From Amorphophallus konjac (Eukaryota; Streptophyta; Magnoliopsida; Alismatales; Araceae), in NCBI GenBank assembly GCA_022559845.1, contig CM040128.1, positions 181,518,691 to 181,582,690 on the forward strand: a DNA stretch of 64,000 nt, given 5' to 3'. Both the position numbers and the translations under genes were made by a program. The stretch's first letter is position 1. The number at the start of each line of letters is the position of its first letter. The notes beneath the pieces were generated by a model. That model did not search any database, had not been told where the DNA came from, and saw only the letters and a program-made list of their open reading frames with translations. This document shows positions 45,775 through 56,200 of the stretch, in pieces.

Positions 45775-45919
45775 GGGTTCATTAGGATAAGTTCAAACCT
45801 CTTGGGATTAGGCTCAGATAAGCCTAGGGCGGGCTAAGATAGGGTTGTGATAAGTTCAAAGCACCTTGCCCTCGGGCTGGGGACTCTCAAGAGAGTCCCC
45901 CCTCGAGCAAATGCGGATG

Positions 45920-46125
45920 TGGGATTGGACGGTCTTACGATAGACCGTCCATACATTGTACGGCCTATCATCAACCGTTCTTATCTCCAAAGGAAGCTCG
46001 GGCCCAGTGACTTGTGCGGCCCGAACTCTGCCGTTCGACCACTCATACGGTTTATATGGAACCGTTCCAACGCATTCAAGCGGCCCTTAGAGAACCGCTC
46101 TTATCTATGAACGGCTTTGGAAGAA
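45920..46125. repeat. Mini-palindrome cluster between the two antisense genes
   Basis: Consecutive ACGG/CCGT pairs: CGGTCTTACGATAGACCG near 45930, CGGCCTATCATCAACCG near 45961, CGGTTTATATGGAACCG near 46048, CGGCTTTGGAAGAACCG near 46112. They occupy the upstream region of the antisense DUF7745-like gene. Confidence 0.85.
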
Positions 46126-46186
46126 CCGCCCATACTCTCTGCTCCCCAATTAACCTGCTGCACTCATGCCTCAATCATTTAGCACT

Positions 46187-46320
46187 CTCATCTCACTCAA
46201 GTTGGCGTGTGCGTCTCTCATCTCACTCAAGTCGGCGTGTGGGTCACTCATCTCACTCAAGTCGACGTGTGCGTCACTCGTCTCACTCAGGTCGGCGTGT
46301 GCGTCGCTCATCTCTCTCAG
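46187..46320. repeat. 30-bp tandem repeat, about 4.5 units
   Basis: Unit CTCATCTCACTCAAGTCGGC plus ten further bases, period exactly 30. Just downstream of the PMD copy 2 stop (46452). Because the period is a multiple of 3, frames stay open; no gene is inferred. Confidence 0.92.
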
Positions 46321-46451
46321 GCTAAGCGCGCTCCTCAAACTCATTTCGCCCACTCATACATACATTCATCCACAAAACAAACGAAAAAACAAAGGCATGC
46401 ATATCACTAATCATATCATATCATGTACAAGGATGGGCCCAGTACAACCAG

Positions 46452-49400
46452 TCAAGCAGCTCCCTCTCCCTGGCCCCCGTCGCTGTCTCCACCGCCCTCA
46501 TGCCTCTTTGGGGGAGGCATCGCTGAGGTCACCTCATCACGCCATCGCCGGCGTCGCTCCTCCTCCTTGTTCCTCTGATGGCCGGAGGAACCAGTGAAGT
46601 AACTCCTCACGGAGCCGTGGGTGCCGTGGGTGCCGTGGTTGCCGCTCACAGTCGCCCTACTGCGCTCCCGACTCACCTCCTTCATACCCTCCACCTTTCC
46701 CTCTAGCCGGGCAACCTGTAGACGGGCCTGCTCTGCCTCACCCCTGTAACGCTCGGCCTCTGCCCGGTAACGGTCCGCCTCGGTATCACCGGCCCGTAGT
46801 CGCTCTAGCTCGGCACGGAGGAGTGCCGTCTCCATTGTGTCCACCGGTCGGCTCCGTGCAGCCTCTTCTCGCACCCGGGCTACCTCCTCCAGAGCTGCCA
46901 CCCGGCTCCGCTCCAGTTCCGCCACCCGGGCTGCCTCCTCTAGAGCCGCCACCCGGCTCCGCTCCAGCTCCGCCTGAAGGCGAGTCATCTCGGACGTCTG
47001 TATTCACATATCACTATCAGTTGGTCACATTGCATATATTTCATAAGGATAATAAACAGGAGGAAGTTTAGAGTTGCCTACCCTCTCCACGAGTGCCACC
47101 TCGGCCGCTTTGGCCCGCTCTACCATCTGAGTAAAGTCCGCCTCTCGATCGGCTCGATCTGCTGGGGTCTGGACGGAGGAAGAAGAAGGAGCGTCTGGTC
47201 CCGCCCTCTGAACACCCTCGGCACGCTGCATCCAAATACTCCAGGTCAGTCATAGGCATAATCATAATCATATAGAACTGCATAATTTAAAGAGTCTAGG
47301 GTCTAGAAAACTCACCAGTAGGGCCAGGGCCTGCCGAGCCTCGTCTCTCTCTCGGATGGTGGAGTGCAGGAGTCCCTGCAACTCTGCCACCCGTCCTGCA
47401 GGGTCAACCTACTTTTTAAAAGTCCTTTGTTAGTGCATCATTCATAAGCATAATAGACAAAGTTTAAGTTTAAAAGTCGTACCGGTTGGTGGGCGCCTCG
47501 GAACACCTGGTCCCGGTAGTGCCGTGCGTACGCGGTGTAGTACGCGCTGTCGCTCTCTGCCCGGGCGGTCACCGCTCGCCCTCGTGCGGCCCAATCAGCA
47601 ATCTGCGTGGCATTCCTCGCTGTCCAGTCGTACGCCTCGCGGAGTCCCCGGGTAGTCCTCGTCACTCGTTCCCTCGCCTTCTCGGGCGCGGGGAACTCTA
47701 GAGCCGGCTGGTGGACCCCGACGGTCCTCATCACCAAGCTAAAGTGTAGTGGCTCCACCACATTCATGCAGTGAAGCCACACGTCCCGGCCAGAGAAGGC
47801 CAAGGCCTCGGTCACCCACGGCTGGCCCTCCGGGCTCTCCTCCGTGTAAGGGGTCCACCGTACCTGCAAAGAATAGGAAACTGCATCAGTATCATCAGAA
47901 TAGCATGTATTTAAAGAGTCTGAGTCTAGAAGCGTACCGAGGTGTACGGTAGAGAGTCCAGGTCGTCCTGCAGCTCCCGAACCTGCCTCCTTAGGGCCAT
48001 CATTTCCCGACATGCTGTCCACCTCCGCGCTATCGGCAGGAGCCCAGGGCGGGTCTCCTCGCCTCTCCCCAACCCGCGTACGCGCACGTAGGCCCACACC
48101 TGTATCACAAGGTCGTGTCAGCATTCAGTCAGCATATAGAGTTGCATAATGAAGACTAGAGAAGAGAGTCGCACCTGGAGTAAGGGGGAGAAGCCCCCAA
48201 GCATCGTCCGACGCGCCGTCGAACTAAGGGTGTCAAAAAGGAAGGCGAGGACCGCCGCTCCCCAAGCATAGTCACCTACATGCTCGAGCTCCTGGAGGAA
48301 GGGGAGGAAGCGACAGCTCATCACGTCCGCCCGAGTGGAGAAGAGAAGCCGCCCGAACATCAGCATCAGAAACCGTCGTAGTACTCTTTCTGCCTCTGGT
48401 CCCGGTGCCGCTGCGACCCTCGGCCTCGCCAACTCGACAAGCCGCTCCAGGTGCTCCTCTGGTCGCTCGCCCACTGCAACGCCAGCTCATCGAAGACCCA
48501 GGCTATCCTGGAGAGCAGCCCGGGGAAGGAGGGTCGAATGCCTCTCGGGGCGCCATAACTGAAGCCCGAGCAGCTCTCGAGCCAGCCCCCGGTAGTCAGG
48601 AAAAGTAGTCCCGCTGACCGGTGACCCGTGCACGCGTAGGCCAGTGAGCCTGGCAACGTCCTCCAACGTGGGAACCATGTGCCCCCACGGGAACAAGAAC
48701 GTCCGACTCACTGGGTCCCAGCGGTCGTGCAGAGCATAGAGCAGAGCTGGGTCAAAATGACATACCTCAATACTCAGGAAGGGGGCGAACCCCATGGCAG
48801 TCAATCGCTCCCTCTGGAAGTCCGGTAGTGCCAGAGACACTGCCCGAACCTACAGCCAGGAGGTACAGGTCCTACGCTTCCCCTGCATTCATCCATCCCA
48901 TTTGCATTAGTCATTTAGTTTCACATTGTTATTTCATTTAAATAAAATACTCAGAGTCCAATTATTGATTTGAAGAACGGTTGGTCACGAACCGCTCTGT
49001 AGATGAGCGGCCTTCCTCAAACCGCTTTGTTTCTTAGGTACCCCAGTTTGAACGGGCCATCCCTAGCCGTTTTAATCATGGACGGATCACCCTGAACCGT
49101 CTGGTTGCCCGTCTCCCTGAGGAATAACGGCCCACCGTTGGCCGTATTGTTTTCGTGACGGTCCTGTAAGGACCGTATTGTTTTGCCTGGCTACATGATT
49201 GGACGGACCTATATGGTCCGTCTACGTTTTGAACGGTGGTACCCTCATCGTATTGGGGTTTTGGTGCCCTGTTAGCAGTGTGAGTGTGAGCGGTGCTCCC
49301 TGCACCGTGTTTATTTGAGGCGGTCCTTTGGGGACCGCATTGTTTTTACGTACGGTTTCTGTTAAACCGTTTTACCGTCGTCGTCCCCGACGACGGTGAA

Positions 49401-49754
49401 GGCCCCCTAGCCGGCTGGGAGACCTCCGTGGTCCCTAAACCAACCACCCTAAGACCCTCTAAGCCCCTAAAACTAGCATGCATGGAACGAAAGGGTTGGA
49501 AATGGAAGAAGAGGTGAGGGGGAACCTACCTCGGGATCGCGTGGTGCCTTGGCCGCCCCCGCGGGCGTTGGTCCTCCGGCCACCTCCTCCTCGCCAGCAG
49601 GGGCCTCTTCGTCGGCGACGACGATGGCAAGATCCTCCATGGTCACCCCGGGTGTGCCCTCCTCCTCCGACGGCGGTGGCGGTTGCTCCGGCGGCGGCGA
49701 GCCCTCACCGGTGGTCGACGGCCTGGCGTACTGGTGCTTCGTCCGGGTCATCAA
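46452..49754 (-). pseudogene. PMD (MAIN-like) coiled-coil gene, copy 2, 7 exons, antisense in element B
   Basis: Exons by eye with GT-AG borders: 49754-49530, 48882-48175, 48099-47938, 47863-47483, 47408-47316, 47225-47082, 46997-46452. Exon 1 (MMTRTKHQYARPSTT, then acidic Pro/Glu-rich) parallels exon 1 of copy 1. Exon 2 has the PMD signature PWGHMVPTLEDVARLTGLRV. The last exon is a coiled coil with a repeated LERSRVAALEE module and a basic Arg/Lys-rich tail (EEERRRRWRDE). In-frame stops TAG near 48850 and TGA at 48489-48487 break exon 2; exons 3-7 look open. Divergence from copy 1 is large in sequence but exon order is kept except at the C-terminus. Possible role: nuclear factor regulating its element; not shown. 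Confidence 0.8.
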
Positions 49755-50165
49755 ACGGGCTGGGGTGCAGTGAGGTTGAGAGAGGGAGAGGGGGAGTTGA
49801 GAAGAGGGAGTTGAGAAGAGAGAGTGAGGGCGTCGTTTGCCCCCTCGTTCCTTCCACCGTTGGTTACGGTGGAGGGAGACGAGGGGGTTCCTTTTTTCAA
49901 AGCTGCAGGGAAGAACGGTCTATCGTTAGACCGTTCATTATCTGAACGGTTCGTATCTAACCGTATGTCTCTCTTGACCGTTAATTTCAAGTCGGTTGGA
50001 ATTCTGGGCACGAACGGTTCGAATAGAGCCGTCCCTATAAGAACGGTGTGTTCACAACCGTTCACCACTGGCAATGGGCCCTAACAAAATTGTCTGAATG
50101 TCAGGTACACACGGTTAACATAGAGCCGTTTGGAAAATTGAACGGTTGGGATTCGGCCGTATATC
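48975..50165. repeat. Mini-palindrome field in intron 1 and 5' flank of PMD copy 2
   Basis: About 17 pairs. Best examples: GACGGACC 49202-49209 with GGTCCGTC 49215-49222; GAACGGTC 49913-49920 with GACCGTTC 49929-49936 (perfect 8-8-8). Exon 1 in between (49530-49754) lacks them. Confidence 0.88.
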
Positions 50166-51106
50166 TCGTTGATGTATTTAAATCATGAATGTTGAATATT
50201 TTCTTTGGAAATACATCTCTTAACCATCTTATGCAGCATCACTTCAGCCATGTCTCGCCATTTCGCCTGCACAGGTAAGTCAGGTATGGCCCTCTATCCC
50301 TAAATCCCTTATTGCATTACTATATGATATTATATTATACTATTTCGAGAGCCGGCAGGTTTCTTATATGTCCCAGGATCTGATGTTCCCCTTCAACAAA
50401 AACAATGATGATCCAGGTTCATGTATCTAACCTTCGGATAGGCCGTTAAGTTGGGATGTCACGAGGAGGACGGTTCTATCCGCGCGATGTGGTTGCGGAC
50501 GGTATCTTGACTCTGATATTCCCAGCTTAGCAATACTACTCTCGAATATTTTATATTTTAATCTTTCTTGGCATTTGTTTTAATGATTTCTTTTTGTTTT
50601 AGCCCAGCATGCATCATACGCATCCTTTTGAGCTTTCACGCCCCATGGTTTGCTTCAGAAATGTCCCGTCGGTAATGGTCAGCTATGTGTTTAAGAGGCT
50701 CGAGTAAGATGAACTAATTCCACTCTGAGTTTGAAGGTTCTCTTTGGTCGGTTCATTGGGGTCAGTTGACTGAAAGATCCCCGTCTGGAGCTTTAGCATC
50801 TTTTTCTTTTGTGGCCCCCTCATTGGACCGCAGGATTGTGTCCCCCATGAGGTTGGTCTTGTCGGTTGATTTCCTTTAGTTTAGTCCCTCCAGATTGGCG
50901 TCGCCTTTTGGTCAATTACTCCTGACGCTCGGTTCAAGGTTTTCTGAAAGATTCTCATCGCTTATTGGTAGGAACGGGTGTCGTTTACCTTAACGCCCGC
51001 TTTTCCGGTCCACTCCGCTACATTTCCGCTTCGTCTCCATGTTCCGTGTCACCTCCGCTTCACCTCCGCTCTCTCCCCTACAAAGTGGACGTTAAGGAGG
51101 GGCATC
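50166..51106 (+). other. Element B 3' spacer ending in polypurine tract
   Basis: No gene seen. AAGGAGGGG at 51094-51102, followed by CATC, precedes the 3' LTR at 51107 and is the probable plus-strand primer. Confidence 0.75.
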
Positions 51107-52837
51107 TGTTGACACCCGTTTTATACCGATAAGTTGAGCCGTTTCTCTTACTTCCATTGATTGATGCCCTAAGTTGTCCATTATCTGTTGGGCCATTCTT
51201 TGTGGCACATCCTGGGCTCATTTTGGGGGTGGCCTCCCTCCTTGGTAAAGGTCGTATCCATTCAGGGCTTATCGGACCCTGGCTTTGATTAAATGAACTG
51301 TTTTTTTAATTATCCAGTACCCAAGATCATGAACGGTTCCACATAAGCCGTTCAGGACTGGGGCGGTTGATACCAGACCGTTCATACATTTCGGCTAATT
51401 TGTGAGGATTTTCTGAATATTCACCGACAAGATTTTGTGCGGTGTGATCAGGACCGTTCAAGTTCATGGACGGGCCTATTCCAACCGCCTATATCTCAGA
51501 GTCCTACGCGCGCCCGTTTTCTCAGATAATTATCCAAATATTTGAATTATCACCGACAGGGTAAAACGGTCGTGTTTGTGCCGCCCTACATTCAAACGGT
51601 CTCCATTCAACCGTTCATGTGTTCAGGGTCCCACGGCGGATGTTCCGGCCAATTCGAGAGATAATTGGGATTATTTGCTGATTATTTGAATTTCCACCGA
51701 CGGGTATGGACGGTTAGTTTATAACCGCCCACCTGGTTGAGCGGTCTATCGTAAGACCGTTCATCCCGTCGGTTGCTGAATTTTAACAGATTTTAATCCT
51801 TTTCTCCATGGTTTTATCCTTAACTTATTTTGGTGATTTCTCCGCGGATAATCAACCATTTTAGCTGCCGTTTCGATTGGATGAGAGATAATTATATTAT
51901 CTACAATTTATCTTCAATAATCTCGTCCCGAAAATGGCTCTAAACCCTAGTTTCGGGGTTGGCTTTCTAGGCTCTATAAATAGACCCTAAAGGCCGGACG
52001 TCGAAGAGGGGGGGAGATTTTGATCGACGGCGAAGCTCTGCCGCATTTTTGAGCGACCTAGCACCAAGGAGGGAGGCTCTCTACGTCCACATGAGCCTCC
52101 GGTCAAGGGAGTAGCCTAGTCTTCGTAGTCTTTCGTTCCGTAGTTTTGCCATGTTCTTTCATTGCATGCTTTGTTTCTCACCCACGTACCCCCCTCTTTC
52201 TCATTACCATGCACACAACCATCCCGTTTTTTGTCACCCTAGGGGTTTAAAACCCCCAGGTATTCCCCTTTTCATTTGTTCATGCTTAATTCTTCTCGTT
52301 TGAATATATACTGCATTATTAAGGTCTGATTTGGGTGTCTCTTTCGCGTCTCTACGTTGTTTCGCAGGTCAGCATCTAATCAGCACGAGGCCCATCCCCT
52401 CTGGCCGGCCGGAGAGGGTGGAGGTCGAGCCCTTCTCAACTTGCTGAGTGAAGGTATTGAGCGGTTATCCTCCGGCCGTTCAACTGTACGCGCGGCTCAG
52501 AAACGACCGTCCTTCCCTGGAGCGCGGTCCCTAAAGTGCCATCCATCTCACTGCAGCAGTTCCTCCCACGTCCCTCGTAGTGCCCCAGGGCGGTCTATCG
52601 TAAGACTGCTCATCACAGAGCGGTTCTAACCGAGCCGTTCATTCCCCAGCGCAGCACTAAGGCGAGTGTCTCCCCATTTTCCAAGGTACGGCGTGCCTGT
52701 CGCGTACGGCATCTTGGTGGCGATCACGGTACTTTCATTCCCTATTTCCTCTTCTTTCTCTCATTTGTTTCATGCATTTGGCGCACTTTTGACCCGTTTA
52801 GTGAAAGGAGAGAGAGGAGAAAAAATATATATCTACA
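51107..52837 (+). repeat. Element B 3' LTR
   Basis: 1731 bp, TATAAATAG 51975-51983, nearly identical to 31874-33603 with scattered point differences. Confidence 0.94.
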
Positions 52838-53261
52838 CACGCTACCAAGGCTTTCCCTGGGTTGGTTACCTCATTTCCCGATATTCCCCCAGCGGGAAGC
52901 GCGAAGCGGCAAGTCATTAAGGGCGGTATGGAAAAATGGAAAGGTGCCAGCGCCATGTCAGTTGTTTGACAGATCGGCGCGCACAAAATCTGTAGGAAAT
53001 CGGCGCCTTCTTCAAACGAATGCGGATACGGCAATCAAATCACACCAAGAACGGTAAGAAACAGTCAGTTCATCATTTAATACTACCGCTATTAGAGTTT
53101 CCAAAAAAGCCGCACCCAGCTACATATGAAAAAGAAAAAAGAAAAGGGCCATCACATCAGGCCTTTTGCCCATCTCCAAGCTCGACAGACAAGGCTTCTT
53201 CGGCACCAGACGACCTGCCCCCAATGTTCTCGGCGATGGCCGGCCCAGACACTTACCCCAC

Positions 53262-56200
53262 CTATGTGGGAACTGTCTCGGTCGTGTGCCCTCCCGAGGA
53301 TGCTGGAGTTGGCGGTCCCTCGGACGGAACCGAATTCACCTCTTCGCTCGACGTATAGTGGGAAGAATCAGTGGAGCCCCACTCCGAGTCATAGCGTTGA
53401 CCGAAAGGAATATCGAGCGAAGACGACTAGGCCTTTGCCTCCAGAACGGCCCGATTGTAGCCCTGGGAGAAGCCCTTCCTGTAGTGCCCCAGAATTTATA
53501 TAAATAATTTTTGAATTATAAAATAATTTTTTGGAACTTATATAAAGGCCTAACTATATTTAAAGGGAGTATTGAATTAATAAGACCTTATAAAGCCCAA
53601 TTGGATTGAAATAATTAACCTAGTCTATCTAATTATTATCCAAAAGGTTTAAGGACCAAGCACATTAAGTTTGGCCCATGTTCTAGAAGGGTACTTAGCT
53701 TATTCACGTATTTTAAGGATAAATACTATTTTTATAAAATAATTATATGGATAATTAACCAAAAGAGTTTGATTAATATTGAACTCTATACACGTTGAGT
53801 GTAACGGTCTATCGGGCGACCGCCACAGCCATGTAACGCACCTATGGACGACCGTTACATCCTGCAGTTCCGTGAAGTGAAAAATAAGCCAAAATATTGT
53901 ATTTTTGCTAACTTATCTCTTAGGGATCGAGATAGGAAGACTAATAGAGGTTTTAAGGACTCTTAGAAGTTGATCTAAGCTTTAACAAGGACTCTAGAAA
54001 CGATCTAATCTTCAAACCCTAGCCAAAACCCTATAAATAGGACCTAGTTCTGAACTAAGCGACCCTTACTTTTGGCTCGTGAAGAATCAAGATAAGGAGT
54101 CATAATTTCGGGTAAGTTCTTTAGAAGCTTTTGTTTAGTATACTTTAGACTAATAGCCCTCCAAATTTCGTGCTAGGAGACCAAGCAACCAAGGAGATTG
54201 AAGCTTCCCAAGTTGCTGATTTACCACAAGAAGAGTAAGGATCAAAGGGTAGCACCTAGCATCAAATTCGAAGTTTAAAGGTCTTAGAAGAGGTAGGTTA
54301 TCTCATGAACGGCAAAAATAACATGTTAGGGATAAAAGCCCTTTGATTTTGTTTGATTACATGCACCTTAGCTCATGAATTTTATGTTTTAGTAGAATCA
54401 TGCATACGTACCTATTCTTAACCCTAATTACATTGAAAAGGAACTTCCTTGTGAAATTCACTAGAACCCATGCATGATATTAGTTTAGCTTTCATTCTAT
54501 CATATGAGAAGTTATATATATATGATTTTCAGACATGATGTGAGTTGAAACTTAGGTCATTATTATCTATTGCTGTCAGCAGAGGCTCTGACGGATCATG
54601 GTAGGACCGTCACATGCATGTAACGGCCTTACGGCAGACCATCACACACTCTGTTATGTTTTCATTTCACTGTTATCTCTAACGCACCAGGACAGGAGCG
54701 TTACATTACTGTAACGGCCCCTCGATAGACCGTTACAAGCACTGTGACACTCTCCTGTTAGACCGTTAGACTCTGTGTGCTGTCAGCCCATGACAGAATA
54801 GTAACCAGTTAAATTAACCTATAATTAAGCCTAGTTAGCTAAGTTTTGACCTGTTATTATGATTTTAAGTTTTCTTATTAATTCATATTGAAATCTGCAT
54901 GATCTAGGCATCTTGAACTATTTTAAGTTATGTTAATTTTATGTGCCAAAACTTTATAGTTTTGTAATTAAAAACATGATTTTCCAATGTTGTATTGACG
55001 GAGTTTATCTTGCTTTCACGTTTTTACATATTCTTCCTCTATCTATAGAGTCATTTTCTTTAAGTACATGGCACATACTCCGGTATGTTGTCCATTAGTT
55101 CACTTTGCACTATAGGAACATTATTCTTGGACATGAGGACCTCTCTATTGGATATTCCTTCCAATGGACTAGGAAATCAGGCCTCCGTAATTCTCCGCGA
55201 GCCTGGGATTCCCACTAGGACGCCGAGTTGGTTGTACTATTAAAACCCGTTGATTAGATTACACTATCGATGTTTTCTGGTTGTCAGTAGTGTAACGGCC
55301 CTATATTGGACCGTCAGGCCATGTAACGGCCCAATATATGGCCGTCACATTCATCTGAGTTCGATATCTTGATTCTGGACTCAGACCACTGTAACGGCCT
55401 AATCCTGGACCGTCACATCATGTAACGGCCCAGTACACTACCGTCACACTGCTTGAGTATTTTAACCTAAGGTGGACCAAGGGTTGATATTCCAAAGGTT
55501 CTAGATGGACTATTAATGATCTAGAATTTATCATATTGATCAAGAAACCTAATATAATGAATGAAAGATAAAGAACGTATCGTTATGCTGCCGATTTATT
55601 CCCATAAGTATAACCTTGCTTAAGTCATTCTTGATTCCTCATAATTCTTATTGAAGCATTCATTCATTGAATTATTATTATCATAAGCTTATTGAACTTA
55701 TTACATTCTTGGCCATATTGTTACATGCGTGGAAGTAACTTGATTTATACTTGAAGATGCGATCGAGCACTGATTGTGTTCAAGGGCTCTATGCTAGTCC
55801 CCTCGGCTGATTGTCAGAAACATACTATTTTATAAACCATGGGATATGATGCTACTGGCGTCGCATTGCGCTGGGAGTACTTTCTTTATAAATAAGTAAA
55901 AATCCCCGGCACGACATGACATTCTTGTACATGACTTTCTTGCTTGATATTCCACAGAGATTCACGAAGTACTTGATCATAAGCAAAAGATACTGGAGTG
56001 ATGATTATGTGGCTTGCTAGTACATTCTCGATACATTCTTGTTCATGAAATGCCAATATCATGTTCTTGTTATATTCTTGCTAGTTCATACTTGCTCTCA
56101 TTCTAACTTACTTGATCATCTGGTTACTTGGTTTAATCGCATGATTGATCGCATTCGCATGATTTTTACCTTATTCTGTAGAGCTAAATTGTTAATCACT

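Larger units (their letters stand above)
31869..52842 (+). mobile_element. Element B: 21-kb Tat/Ogre-like Ty3 element with two antisense genes, TSD CACGC
   Basis: LTRs 31874-33603 and 51107-52837 start TGTTGACACCC and end CTACA; CACGC repeats at 31869-31873 and 52838-52842. Order: LTR, PBS, leader, gag, protease, G-patch, RT, RNase H, second RNase H, integrase (plus strand), spacer with a 25-bp satellite, antisense PMD-like/DUF7745-like gene, antisense PMD coiled-coil gene, spacer, polypurine tract, LTR. LTRs look very similar and pol is open, so insertion is fairly recent. Size and dual RNase H point to the Tat group; extra ORFs beyond pol are known there. Confidence 0.93.
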
